Positions 28,282-37,669 of a stretch of DNA of 39,980 nucleotides are shown here, piece by piece. The notes beneath the pieces are model-generated. The model did no database searches. It saw nothing but the letters and a program-made list of their open reading frames with translations, and was not told the origin of the DNA. This stretch comes from Odoribacter lunatus (GTDB lineage: Bacteria; Bacteroidota; Bacteroidia; Bacteroidales; Marinifilaceae): assembly GCF_943193135.1 (NCBI RefSeq), contig NZ_CALPCZ010000024.1, positions 1-39,980 of the forward strand, in the 5' to 3' direction. The translations under genes and the position numbers were made by a program. Within the stretch, counting starts at the first letter, position 1. Each line of letters begins with the position of its first letter.

Positions 28282-30438
28282 ATGGGTGAGCAAGAATTGA
28301 TAAAAGAGGCTTTTGAAGAACTTCTTACAGTTCTGCGTAAAGATACGACGGAGGAGGAAAAGCAGAGAATTAGGCAGGCATTTGAGTTTGCTAATGAAGC
28401 TCATAAGGGGATAAAGCGCAGATCGGGCGAGCCTTATATATTACATCCGATAGCAGTAGCGCGGATTGCAGCAAAAGAAATTGGGTTGGGTACAAAATCT
28501 GTGATTGCGGCATTACTGCATGATGTGGTGGAGGATACAGACTATACACTTGAAGAAATTGGTGAAATTTTCGGTGCTAAAATAGCTTCATTGGTGGATG
28601 GATTGACCAAAATCCGGGAAATAATGGGGGGAGATACGAGCTTGCAGGCAGAAAGTTTTCGTAAAATGATTTTGACCCTGGCAGATGATGTAAGGGTGAT
28701 ATTGATTAAAATAGCTGATCGTCTCCATAATATGCGGACATTGGCATCAATGCCGGAGCATAAACAGGTAAAAATAGCCAGTGAAACATTATATATTTTT
28801 GCTCCATTGGCTCATCGGATGGGATTGCATGCGATTAAAACGGAATTGGAGGACTTGAGTTTAAAATATGAACATCCGGAAGAGTATAAAGTAATTGCGC
28901 AAAAAATAGAGGCTTATCATAGAGAATATACAGGCTTATTTGATAAATTCATAGCGCCCATTCGGGAGAGTCTGGATAAAAATGGATATGAATATACGAT
29001 TACGGCTCGTACGAAAAGTGTGTATTCGGTATGGTACAAAATGCAAAGACGTAATATTAGTTTTGATGAAATTTACGATTTGCTGGCAGTAAGAATTGTA
29101 TTTAAACCTACGCCCTCTCAGCCGGAAAAATGGCAATGTTGGAACATCTATTCATTGATAACAGATCTTTATAGTCCGAATCCGGAACGGCTTAGAGATT
29201 GGGTGAGTGTACCGAAAGCAAATGGGTATGAAGCGCTGCACCTGACTGTAATGGGACCTTCCGGACAGTGGTTTGAAGTACAAATCCGTTCGGAAAGAAT
29301 GGATGAAATTGCTGAAAAAGGATTAGCGGCACATTGGAAGTATAAAGCGGAGAATGGAGAGGGAAACTCAGAATTGGATAACTGGTTGGCAGGCATAAAA
29401 GAATTGTTGGAACAACCGAATTCCAATGCACTGGCTTTTCTTGATGAATTTAAACTCAACTTATATGCCAAAGAAATTCGGGTATTTACCCCCCGGGGGC
29501 ACATGAAGACCTTACCTAAAGGAGCAACGGCTTTGGACTTTGCTTATGACATTCATACGGAGATTGGGAATACTTGTATTGGAGCAAAAGTAAATCATAA
29601 GCTGGTGGCGATGAGTCATAAACTGCAGAGCGGTGATCAAGTGGAGATATTAACAAGCGAGAAGCAGCATCCGCAGGAAGAATGGTTTGATTTTGTCATA
29701 ACAGCTAAAGCACGAAGTCACATAGATGATTATTTCAAAAAGAACAGGCGGGAAGCAATAAAAAGAGGAGAGAGAATTTTTGAGAAAATTGTCAAAGATT
29801 TGAAACTTTCCTTGACAGCAGAGTTGATGAGGAAAATTCTGACAGCGTTAAAATTGCAGAATAAAGAGGAATTGTATTTGAAATTGTGTTTGGGTACGAT
29901 TACTCAAGAGGAATTGGCAAAGGAGTTGAAAAAAAGAATGGAAAACTGGTTTGCTAAATATTGGAGATTGCAATTTTTCAAAAATGAACGGGAGGAACGT
30001 GAAAAAGAAGAATACAAAGATGAGGAAAATGCAGATGTAGTTATATCTTCTTGTTGTAATCCGATACCCGGAGATGACGTAGTAGGAATGGATATAGAAG
30101 GAAAAGTGCAGATTCATAAAAGAAAATGTCCGGAAGCTATTCGCTTGCTGGCAAGTTATGGGAATAAAATTGTACCGATAGCGTGGGAAAATTATCATAT
30201 CACATCATTTGTTGCAGTTATTTTAGTTCGGGGAATAGATAGGATGGGAGTTGTAAATGAAATTACGAAAATTATATCCGGAGAAGTAGGAATAAACATG
30301 AAAATGATTCATTTTGAAACAAAAGATGGTATTTTTGAAGGAGTAATTCAGTTATGTGTGCATAATACGAGAGATGTAAATTCTTTGATTACAAAAATTT
30401 CAGGAGTGAAAGGAGTAGAGAATACAATGAGAGGCTAA
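28282..30438 (+). CDS. Bifunctional (p)ppGpp synthetase/hydrolase, RelA/SpoT family
   Basis: Makes and degrades the stringent-response alarmone. A 718-aa protein with the full long-RSH layout. The HD hydrolase domain has ALLHDVVEDTDYT (about residues 75-87) and IADRLHNMRTL (about 146). The synthetase domain (about 230-350) has RTKSVYSVWYKM, FDEIYDLLAVRIVF, and an NGYEALHLTV...FEVQIRSERMDEIAEKGLAAHWKYK block. The TGS domain is at about 396-455 (IRVFTPRGHMKTLPKGATALDFAY). A conserved-Cys segment (SSCCNPIPGDDVVG...KRKC, about 588-617) and a C-terminal ACT domain (about 643-718) follow. The HD motif residues appear intact, so hydrolase activity is expected alongside synthesis. It lies 19 bases before a Fur-family gene, probably one operon. 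Confidence 0.95.
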   Translation: MGEQELIKEAFEELLTVLRKDTTEEEKQRIRQAFEFANEAHKGIKRRSGEPYILHPIAVARIAAKEIGLGTKSVIAALLHDVVEDTDYTLEEIGEIFGAKIASLVDGLTKIREIMGGDTSLQAESFRKMILTLADDVRVILIKIADRLHNMRTLASMPEHKQVKIASETLYIFAPLAHRMGLHAIKTELEDLSLKYEHPEEYKVIAQKIEAYHREYTGLFDKFIAPIRESLDKNGYEYTITARTKSVYSVWYKMQRRNISFDEIYDLLAVRIVFKPTPSQPEKWQCWNIYSLITDLYSPNPERLRDWVSVPKANGYEALHLTVMGPSGQWFEVQIRSERMDEIAEKGLAAHWKYKAENGEGNSELDNWLAGIKELLEQPNSNALAFLDEFKLNLYAKEIRVFTPRGHMKTLPKGATALDFAYDIHTEIGNTCIGAKVNHKLVAMSHKLQSGDQVEILTSEKQHPQEEWFDFVITAKARSHIDDYFKKNRREAIKRGERIFEKIVKDLKLSLTAELMRKILTALKLQNKEELYLKLCLGTITQEELAKELKKRMENWFAKYWRLQFFKNEREEREKEEYKDEENADVVISSCCNPIPGDDVVGMDIEGKVQIHKRKCPEAIRLLASYGNKIVPIAWENYHITSFVAVILVRGIDRMGVVNEITKIISGEVGINMKMIHFETKDGIFEGVIQLCVHNTRDVNSLITKISGVKGVENTMRG

Positions 30439-30457
30439 ATTTTAATATACTTGTTTT

Positions 30458-30925
30458 ATGGATAAGGTAAAAAATATTGTAAAACAGAATTTTACTGCTT
30501 ATTTAGAGCAGAAAGGTTATCGAAAGACACCGGAACGTTATGCTATTTTAGAGGAAATATATGCTCATCCGGGACATTTTAGTGTAGAAACTCTTTTTCA
30601 AAAAATGAGCGATAAAAATTATCGGGTGAGTAAAGCTACGTTATATAATACCTTGGAATTGTTGTTGGAGTGTGAGTTGGTGGTGAAGCATACATACAAA
30701 AATGAAATGGCGCATTATGAACGGGCGGAGAATAAGCATCACGAACATTTGATTTGTACGTTATGCAATCGGGTTGAAGAATTTGCGGATGACCGTTTGG
30801 AAGAAGTCTTAAAAACAGTAGGGGAGAAGTACAATTTTGAAATACACCAGAATATGTGGTATGTATATGGGATATGTAAAAACTGCAAACTAAAAATGAA
30901 GAAGAAAACTGAAAATTCTTTATAA
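30458..30925 (+). CDS. Fur-family metal-dependent transcriptional regulator
   Basis: A 155-aa protein. The N-terminal winged helix (about residues 10-85) includes GYRKTPERYAILEEIY and the recognition helix YRVSKATLYNTLELL. The dimerisation domain carries HHEHLICTLCNRVEEF with a CxxC pair, and a second pair, GICKNCKLKM, near the C-terminus. Together these form the structural zinc site of Fur/Zur/PerR proteins. The sequence alone does not tell which metal or peroxide it senses; HHEHLIC is shared by all subfamilies. It is probably co-transcribed with rel, and purA follows from its own promoter. Confidence 0.92.
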   Translation: MDKVKNIVKQNFTAYLEQKGYRKTPERYAILEEIYAHPGHFSVETLFQKMSDKNYRVSKATLYNTLELLLECELVVKHTYKNEMAHYERAENKHHEHLICTLCNRVEEFADDRLEEVLKTVGEKYNFEIHQNMWYVYGICKNCKLKMKKKTENSL

Positions 30926-30931
30926 ATATAT

Positions 30932-30939
30932 TACCTTTG
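30932..30939 (+). promoter_or_regulatory. Putative -7 element (TACCTTTG) for purA
   Basis: A perfect match to the Bacteroidota TAnnTTTG -7 consensus, followed by C as often seen, 57 bases before the purA start. No clear TTTG -33 element is at the right spacing. The leader right after it contains three TTTGC units and a TTTGCAAA palindrome (30950-30957). Confidence 0.55.
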
Positions 30940-30996
30940 CATGTTTGCGTTTGCAAATTATTGAATATGCCGATTGTTTGATTTAAATTTTAACTG

Positions 30997-32265
30997 ATGA
31001 AAGTAGACGTATTACTTGGATTGCAATGGGGAGACGAAGGAAAAGGGAAAGTTGTGGATGTATTGACTCCGAAGTATGATTTGATAACTCGTTTTCAAGG
31101 AGGGCCTAATGCCGGTCATACATTGGAATTTGAAGGTGAAAAATATGTATTGCGTTCTATTCCGTCTGGAATCTTTCAGGGAGGTAAAATAAATATTATC
31201 GGTAATGGTGTTGTATTAGACCCCTTACTTTTTAAACAAGAGGCAGAAAGTTTGATTGCCAGTGGACACGACATAACCAATCAATTATATATTTCTAAAA
31301 AAGCTCATTTAATTTTACCCACGCATCGCATGTTGGATGCAGCATACGAGGTAGCGAAAGGAGAAGGAAAGATAGGAACCACGGGTAAAGGTATCGGACC
31401 GACCTATACGGATAAAGTGGGGCGTAGTGGTGTCAGGGTAGGGGATATACTCCATGATTTTGAAAAAAAATATGCAGTGGCAAAATCACGGCATGAAACG
31501 ATACTTCGTTCATTGAATTACACCTACGACATAACCTCTTTGGAAAAAGAATGGTTTGAAGCAATAGAGTATTTGAAGCGTTTTCGTTTGATAGACAGCG
31601 AGCACGTAATCAATGGATTATTGAATGAAGGTAAATCCGTATTGGCGGAAGGGGCTCAGGGAACGATGTTGGATGTGGATTTTGGTTCTTATCCTTTTGT
31701 TACTTCATCCAACACCATTTGTGCCGGGGCATGTACCGGATTAGGGGTTGCCCCAGGTAAAATAGGAGACGTATACGGTATTTTTAAAGCGTATTGTACT
31801 CGTGTGGGAAGCGGACCTTTCCCGACAGAATTATTTGATGAGACGGGAAAACTTTTATCTACATTAGGTCATGAATTTGGTGCGGTTACAGGACGGCCGC
31901 GTCGGTGTGGATGGTTGGACTTAGTTGCATTGAAATATGCGGTGATGATTAATGGTGTGACCCAACTAATCATGATGAAGAGTGACGTATTGGATAACTT
32001 CGATACAATAAAGATTTGTGTCGCTTATAAAATAGATGGAAAAATAGTAGAGGAATTCCCTTATGAAATCAATGAGCAGATAGAACCTGTTTATGAAGAA
32101 TTTCCGGGTTGGAAAACTGATATGACAAAAATGACCTCTGAAGATGAATTCCCGGAAGAATACAATGCTTATATCAGTTTTATTGAAGAAGTAACGGGTG
32201 TTCCGGTAAAAATAGTATCGGTTGGAGCTGATCGGAAGCAGACAATCATCAGATATGAAGATTAA
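30997..32265 (+). CDS. purA: Adenylosuccinate synthetase
   Basis: GTP-dependent joining of IMP and aspartate, the first committed step to AMP. A 422-aa protein. The N-terminal MKVDVLLGLQWGDEGKGKVVD has the GDEGKGK P-loop, and GGPNAGHTL follows at about residue 35. IGTTGKGIGPTYTDK (about 126-140) and EGAQGTMLDVDFGSYPFVTSSN (about 222-243) are the IMP-binding blocks. RPRRCGWLDL lies at about 302-311. The stop codon TAA shares its last A with the ATG of the antiporter gene. Confidence 0.97.
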   Translation: MKVDVLLGLQWGDEGKGKVVDVLTPKYDLITRFQGGPNAGHTLEFEGEKYVLRSIPSGIFQGGKINIIGNGVVLDPLLFKQEAESLIASGHDITNQLYISKKAHLILPTHRMLDAAYEVAKGEGKIGTTGKGIGPTYTDKVGRSGVRVGDILHDFEKKYAVAKSRHETILRSLNYTYDITSLEKEWFEAIEYLKRFRLIDSEHVINGLLNEGKSVLAEGAQGTMLDVDFGSYPFVTSSNTICAGACTGLGVAPGKIGDVYGIFKAYCTRVGSGPFPTELFDETGKLLSTLGHEFGAVTGRPRRCGWLDLVALKYAVMINGVTQLIMMKSDVLDNFDTIKICVAYKIDGKIVEEFPYEINEQIEPVYEEFPGWKTDMTKMTSEDEFPEEYNAYISFIEEVTGVPVKIVSVGADRKQTIIRYED

Positions 32266-34424
32266 TGATTGTCGCAATTTCTGTTATGCTTGCATTCGTT
32301 TTTAATTTACCATTAACCGATCCGGTACTCATATTTTCAGTTATACTTTTTATTATATTACTGACTCCAGTACTTTTACATCGGTTTAAAATTCCGGATT
32401 TAATAGGTTTAATTATAGCCGGGGCCATTATTGGACCCAATGCGTTGGGTATTATGGCTCGGGATAGTAGCATCGAACTTTTCGGTAAAGTGGGGCTATT
32501 GTATATCATGTTTGTAGCTGGCTTGGAAATCGATTTAGCCGATTTGAAAAAGAATAGCGCTAAAAGCACCTACTTCGGTTTCTTGACGTTCATAATACCG
32601 ATGGTGTTAGGAACAGTGGCGGGCGTATATTTACTGAACTTTTCTTATCCGACTTCTATTTTATTGGCGAGCATGTTTGCCTCCCATACATTGATGACCT
32701 ATCCCATTGTGGGAAAGTATGGGGTAACCAAAAATCGTGCCGTTAATATTTCTATCGGGGCAACAGTTATTACTTGTGTACTGGCATTATTGGTATTGGC
32801 GGTCATCGTCGGAATGTCAACAGGAAATATAGACCAGCGATTTTGGACACAATTAAGTGTATCGACGATAATATTTGTGGGCATTATTGTGGTCATTTAT
32901 CCTATTTTCGGGCGTTGGTTCTTTAAACGCTATGAAGATAAAATCGCACAATATATTTTCGTATTGGCATTAGTCTTTCTGGCTTCATTCTTAGCGAAAG
33001 TCGCCGGATTGGAAGATGTTATTGGAGCCTTCCTTGCCGGATTGGCCTTAAATAGGCTTATCCCGAATACGTCAGCATTGATGAATCGGATTGAATTTGT
33101 CGGGAATGCCTTATTTATTCCATTCTTTTTGATAGGAGTAGGAATGTTGGTTGACTATCACGTATTTACTACGGGCTGGGACTCACTGTGGATTGCTATA
33201 GTGATGTGCGTAATAGCTACAGGGTCGAAATATTTGGCAGCTTGGATAACAGAGAAAACACTGCACTATACAAAAGAAGAAGGCTTTTTATTATTCGGTT
33301 TGACGAATGCCCAGGCGGCGGCAACATTAGCCGCTGTAATGGTGGGGTATCAAGTCATTTTAGGCTATGATGAGGCGGGTAATCCCTTGCGTTTATTAGA
33401 TGACAATGTATTGAACGGAACCATCGTAATGATTCTGGTGACATGTACGATAGCCTCTTTTATTACCCAAAAAGGTGCGCAACAGGTCGCTTTGGCTGAT
33501 ATGGCGGAAGAGGAATTGGTTGATAAAAATGATGCGGAAGATAGGATATTAATACCGCTCAGTAATTCCGAGACAGTAGAAGAGTTGATAAATTTAGGCA
33601 TAACCGTAAAATCGTCTAAATGCAGGGCTACAATGCTTGCGTTGAGTATCATCAAGTCGGACAGCAACGATATTTCGGCAGAAAAAAGGTCTCAGCTCTT
33701 ATTGGAAAAAGCGGAAAAAACGGCTGCGGCAACTGATAACCGGGTTCACTCGTTGATGCGTTACGATATCAATATAGTGAATGGTATAAAGAATGTAGTA
33801 AAGGAGCATAAAATAACGGATATCGTCTTGGGACTTCGGAAAGAGACAGCCATATCCAATACTTTTTTGGGAGAGCTGGCAGAAGGGGTCTTGGCGAAAT
33901 GTGCTACCACGACATTGGTATATCGTCCCGTTCAGCCATTGGCCACTGTAAAACGGTACATTATACTTATTCCGGCAAATGCGGAGAAAGAAGTTGGATT
34001 TCCTTATTGGTTGGTAAGAGTATGGAATCTGGCCCGTAATTCCGGCAGTAAAATTCTATTTTATGGTACACATTCCGTTCTCTCAATATTGCAGGATGTA
34101 AAGGCAAAGCACAACATAAATGCAGAGTTTATTGAATTTACGGACTGGGATGAGGTCTTGATTATTTCACGTGACATCCGCGATGATGATGCCTTGATGG
34201 TAATAATGAGTCGTCGTAATTTCCCTTCTTATTCTCGTCAGATGGCACTGATTCCCGCTTATATGAACAAGTATTTTCAGACAAATAATTGCGTATTGGT
34301 ATATCCAGTCCAATTAGGAATAGGAGAGGAGGAAATGAGTTCATTTAGAAGTATAGCTTTTAGTCATTTTGAAGGACAGGATTTGGGAAGCGTATTAGGA
34401 CGTTTATTTAAAAAGAATAGATAA
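32265..34424 (+). CDS. CPA2 family cation/proton antiporter with C-terminal USP-like region
   Basis: A 719-aa inner-membrane transporter. About 12 hydrophobic helices cover residues 1-405, including FKIPDLIGLIIAGAIIGPNALG (about 45-66), a VGLLYIMFVAGLEIDL segment (about 76-91) and GLEDVIGAFLAGLALNRL (about 248-265), which are hallmarks of the KefB/NapA-type Na+(K+)/H+ exchangers. The cytoplasmic part (about 435-715) looks like one or two universal-stress-protein folds (RILIPLSNSETVEELINLG; RYIILIPANAEKEVGF). This layout is frequent in Bacteroidota. The TAATG overlap with purA implies translational coupling, though I see no functional link. Which ion it moves cannot be told from the sequence. 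Confidence 0.9.
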   Translation: MIVAISVMLAFVFNLPLTDPVLIFSVILFIILLTPVLLHRFKIPDLIGLIIAGAIIGPNALGIMARDSSIELFGKVGLLYIMFVAGLEIDLADLKKNSAKSTYFGFLTFIIPMVLGTVAGVYLLNFSYPTSILLASMFASHTLMTYPIVGKYGVTKNRAVNISIGATVITCVLALLVLAVIVGMSTGNIDQRFWTQLSVSTIIFVGIIVVIYPIFGRWFFKRYEDKIAQYIFVLALVFLASFLAKVAGLEDVIGAFLAGLALNRLIPNTSALMNRIEFVGNALFIPFFLIGVGMLVDYHVFTTGWDSLWIAIVMCVIATGSKYLAAWITEKTLHYTKEEGFLLFGLTNAQAAATLAAVMVGYQVILGYDEAGNPLRLLDDNVLNGTIVMILVTCTIASFITQKGAQQVALADMAEEELVDKNDAEDRILIPLSNSETVEELINLGITVKSSKCRATMLALSIIKSDSNDISAEKRSQLLLEKAEKTAAATDNRVHSLMRYDINIVNGIKNVVKEHKITDIVLGLRKETAISNTFLGELAEGVLAKCATTTLVYRPVQPLATVKRYIILIPANAEKEVGFPYWLVRVWNLARNSGSKILFYGTHSVLSILQDVKAKHNINAEFIEFTDWDEVLIISRDIRDDDALMVIMSRRNFPSYSRQMALIPAYMNKYFQTNNCVLVYPVQLGIGEEEMSSFRSIAFSHFEGQDLGSVLGRLFKKNR

Positions 34425-34457
34425 AATCTTTTAGTATTTGTTGAGGGGAGGAATAAA

Positions 34458-34489
34458 AAAAGAGAGCGCTCATTGAGCGCTCTCTTTTT
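34458..34489. terminator. Bidirectional terminator between convergent antiporter and secDF genes
   Basis: A long perfect stem, AAAAGAGAGCGCTC / GAGCGCTCTCTTTT, with a 3-base ATT loop. An A-run on the left and a T-run on the right make it work on both strands, 33 bases after the antiporter stop and 17 bases from the secDF stop. Confidence 0.92.
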
Positions 34490-34506
34490 ATTGCGTGTAG
34501 CATGTA

Positions 34507-37497
34507 TTATTTTTTACCGGCATTCTTTTTTTGTTCGAAGCGTTGTCTTAAATCATAAGAGATTGGAGTAGCCACGAACAAAGAAGAATAAGTACCGACA
34601 ACAATACCGATTAATAAGGCGAATACAAAACCTTTGATGGAAGTTCCACCGAAAAGGAAGATAGCCAATAATACGACAATCGTTGATAAAGAAGTACTGA
34701 ACGTACGGCGTAAGGTAGAGTTCAGAGCTTCATCGGTTACCTCCATATCACTGCGTTTCGGATACAGTGAGTGATATTCCCGGATTCGGTCAAATACAAC
34801 AACCGTATCATTAATGGAGTATCCTACAACCGTTAATATAGCAGCAATGAAAGCCTGGTCAATTTCCAGAGAGAAAGGAAGCAATCCGGATAAAATAGAG
34901 AAAGCGCCCATAACAATGATAACATTGTGAGCCAATCCGATAACGGCACCTGCACCATACTGCCAGTTAGAGAAACGTACCATAATGTAAAGGAATATAC
35001 CGATTAAAGCGAAAATGACAGACCAAAAAGCTGCTCTGGTAATATCTTCCGCAACGGCAGGTCCTACCTTCTCTGACATTTGGCGATTCTCTTCCAGGAA
35101 TTGTTCTCTGGAAGTTCCCTCCGGTAAATAGGATTTCAAACCTTCGTACAGCAAAGTTTCCACTTCATCGTCCACTTCAAGTCCTTCTTCGTCAATCTTG
35201 TATTTCGTGGTAATTCTTACCTGATTCTCTCCACCGAACGTTTTTACCTCGGGAGCACTGCCGTACACTTTTTCCAGATTAGCGGCAACCTCTTCAACTT
35301 GTACCGGTTGGTCAAAAACAACCGTGTATGTTCTACCGCCGACAAAGTCGATACCTTTGTCTAATCCTTTCGTTGAAAGGAAAGCAATCGAAGCAATGAC
35401 AGCAATAGCTGAAATAGTATAAGATATCGTCCGTTTCTTTAAGAACGGGAACTTCGGATTTCTTAGCCAGTTTGCAGTCATGGCTGTTGTGAACGATACA
35501 TTTTCATTCTTAGCCGTAGCACGTTCCAGAATCAGGCGGGTAATAAAAATAGCACAGAACAGAGAAGAGAAAATACCGATAATCAAGGTCGTTGCGAAAC
35601 CTTTAATCGGACCCTCTCCGAAATAATAAAGAATAAATCCGGTAAGCAACGTTGTCAAGTTACCGTCGATAATAGCGGAATAGGCAGCATTGTAACCGTC
35701 CTTAATTGCTAACTTCAAACCTTTTCCTCCGCGGCGTTCCTCTTCGATACGTTCGTAAATCAATACGTTGGCATCAACTGACATACCCATCGTCAATACA
35801 ATACCGGCAATACCCGGCAACGTCAATACCGCTCCAATGGAAGCCAAAATACCGAACAGGAAAAACAGGTTGGCCAATAATGCGATGTCTGCTGCCAAAC
35901 CGGCTCCTTTACTGTAAAAGAACAACATGTAAACCAATACCAAAGCAAAGGCAATGATGAAAGACCACATACCTGTTTGGATAGACTCTTGTCCCAAAGA
36001 CGGTCCCACGATTTCGTCAGCGATAATGCGTGCAGGAGCAGGCAATTTACCTGATTTTAAAATATTGGCTAAGTCTTCCGCTTCTTTAACATCAAAACTT
36101 CCGCTGATTTGTGAACTTCCTCCTTTAATTTCTGAATTTACGTTCGGGGCAGATACAACATAACCGTCCAAAACAATAGCAATACAACGATTAATGTTGT
36201 CTTTCGTCAGACGGGCCCAAATCTTGGAACCCTCTCCGTTCATATTCATGGAAACAACCGGATGACCGTTGTTTTGGCTGTCGAAAGATTTACGGGCATC
36301 TACAATAACACCGCCGTCCAAAGGAGCTTTTCCGTCACGGGTGGTGATTTTTATAGCATGCAAGCCGATGATTTCGCCGCTGGGTTTCATTTCCCAAACC
36401 AAACGGGCGTTTCTCGGGATTAAAGATTTTACTTGTGGCAGGGCCAATAATTTATTTACGGCGCTGGTATCTTTCAATCGAGCGTATCCGACTACAGAGC
36501 CCGGTCTCAACGAACCGTCTTGTCCGACAGCAGGAGTTAAGACAGAGAATAACGGATTTTGTTTCCGGAATTCTTCTTCATTGTTCAATAAATTCAATGA
36601 ATCGGAAGAAGCTGCCTGACGAAGCAATTCATTGCCTTGGGTCGTATCGGCAACACTTTCTTGTGTCGGAGCAACCGTACTTGCTTGTTCCAATCCCAAA
36701 ATATCATTGGTGCGTTCAATTTCTCTGACCTTCTCATTGATACTGGCCAAATGAGGATAAAATTCGGAATTATCGAACGTCTCGAAGAATTCCAAAGCGG
36801 CAGTTCCCTGCAATAATTTTCTTACGCGCTGTGCATCTTTGATACCCGGAAGCTCAATATTAATACGTCCTGAAATATCAGCCTTGCGGATATTGGGTTG
36901 GGCAACACCGAAGCGGTCGATACGGGTACGCAAAATATTAAACGTATTATCGATGGCAGCATCAGCCTCTTTGCGGATAACATTTAACACCTCCTTATTG
37001 CTGGCTCCGATTTTGATTTTTTCTTTCATCTCAACGGTTCCGAAAATATCGGGAGAAGCCAATTGTGCATCGGGAGCGATTCTTTCAAAAGCCTCACCGA
37101 AAAGGGTTACAAAATCCTTCGGGCTCTTGCTTCTCATCTGTATCGCTTCATTCAATGCCTGATTGAATGCCGGGTCTGTGGTATTGTTCGCTAAACTGCG
37201 TACGACATCAACGACATCAACTTCCATCGTTACGTTCATACCGCCGCGCAAGTCCAAACCCAACGGTAGTTCTAACTCTTTACATTCTTTGTACGTGAAT
37301 TTTGTCAACCCGAGGAAATTATAAATAGCCTGGTTGGCAACGGAATCCAGATATGCTCTTTCTTTTGCGGGATCGCCTGCGGCAAACTCCCGCGCCGCTT
37401 TCTCCACCTGGGATGTTTTGAAAGTGAAAAACAACTGGTAAGCACTTACTAAAGCCAAAGCGATTGTAAGTAATGTAATTGCTCCTTTGTTTCGCAT
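34507..37497 (-). CDS. secDF: Fused protein translocase subunit SecDF
   Basis: A proton-driven accessory of the SecYEG channel that pulls exported proteins across the inner membrane. At 996 aa it is a SecD-SecF fusion, the usual state in Bacteroidota. The SecD half has an N-terminal membrane helix (residues about 5-27), the LPLGLDLRGGMNVTMEV signature (about 77-93), a long periplasmic P1 region, and helices with GMSVDANVLIYERIEEE (about 568-584). The SecF half begins near 680, has LDKGIDFVGGRTYTVVF (about 709-725), and GYSINDTVVVFDRIRE (about 888-903). It is presumably heavily used here given the many large secreted proteins. It is convergent with the antiporter gene and downstream of mdh on the same strand, but mdh has its own terminator between them. 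Confidence 0.96.
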   Translation of the reverse strand: MRNKGAITLLTIALALVSAYQLFFTFKTSQVEKAAREFAAGDPAKERAYLDSVANQAIYNFLGLTKFTYKECKELELPLGLDLRGGMNVTMEVDVVDVVRSLANNTTDPAFNQALNEAIQMRSKSPKDFVTLFGEAFERIAPDAQLASPDIFGTVEMKEKIKIGASNKEVLNVIRKEADAAIDNTFNILRTRIDRFGVAQPNIRKADISGRINIELPGIKDAQRVRKLLQGTAALEFFETFDNSEFYPHLASINEKVREIERTNDILGLEQASTVAPTQESVADTTQGNELLRQAASSDSLNLLNNEEEFRKQNPLFSVLTPAVGQDGSLRPGSVVGYARLKDTSAVNKLLALPQVKSLIPRNARLVWEMKPSGEIIGLHAIKITTRDGKAPLDGGVIVDARKSFDSQNNGHPVVSMNMNGEGSKIWARLTKDNINRCIAIVLDGYVVSAPNVNSEIKGGSSQISGSFDVKEAEDLANILKSGKLPAPARIIADEIVGPSLGQESIQTGMWSFIIAFALVLVYMLFFYSKGAGLAADIALLANLFFLFGILASIGAVLTLPGIAGIVLTMGMSVDANVLIYERIEEERRGGKGLKLAIKDGYNAAYSAIIDGNLTTLLTGFILYYFGEGPIKGFATTLIIGIFSSLFCAIFITRLILERATAKNENVSFTTAMTANWLRNPKFPFLKKRTISYTISAIAVIASIAFLSTKGLDKGIDFVGGRTYTVVFDQPVQVEEVAANLEKVYGSAPEVKTFGGENQVRITTKYKIDEEGLEVDDEVETLLYEGLKSYLPEGTSREQFLEENRQMSEKVGPAVAEDITRAAFWSVIFALIGIFLYIMVRFSNWQYGAGAVIGLAHNVIIVMGAFSILSGLLPFSLEIDQAFIAAILTVVGYSINDTVVVFDRIREYHSLYPKRSDMEVTDEALNSTLRRTFSTSLSTIVVLLAIFLFGGTSIKGFVFALLIGIVVGTYSSLFVATPISYDLRQRFEQKKNAGKK

Positions 37498-37558
37498 TTT
37501 GTTAGTTAATTTTTGATATTATTTTAGATTATATTTCTTCCATGAAGATTTTAATGCG

Positions 37559-37566
37559 CAAAAGTA
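37559..37566 (-). promoter_or_regulatory. Putative -7 element for secDF
   Basis: On the - strand this reads TACTTTTG, matching TAnnTTTG, followed by CGC, about 60 bases before the secDF start. No convincing -33 TTTG is seen at the usual spacing. Confidence 0.5.
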
Positions 37567-37612
37567 TAATATTTTTTTGAATATCTCTAGGTGTATGGAG
37601 AAAAATAGGCAT

Positions 37613-37644
37613 AAAAAAGAGACTGCCGTTGTCGGCAGCCTCTT
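37613..37644 (-). terminator. Rho-independent terminator after mdh
   Basis: On the - strand: AAGAGGCTGCCG, ACAA loop, CGGCAGTCTCTT, then a T-run (TTTT) before ATGCC. The stem is 12 bp with a single mismatch. It lies 26 bases after the mdh stop and separates it from secDF. Confidence 0.88.
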
Positions 37645-37669
37645 CGTATAAAATTATCGGTTTTACGCC

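Noticed and set aside
28285-30438. Possibility that the rel gene encodes a synthetase-only RelA or hydrolase-only enzyme
   Set aside because: The HDVVED hydrolase motif and the synthetase blocks are both present, which supports a bifunctional enzyme.
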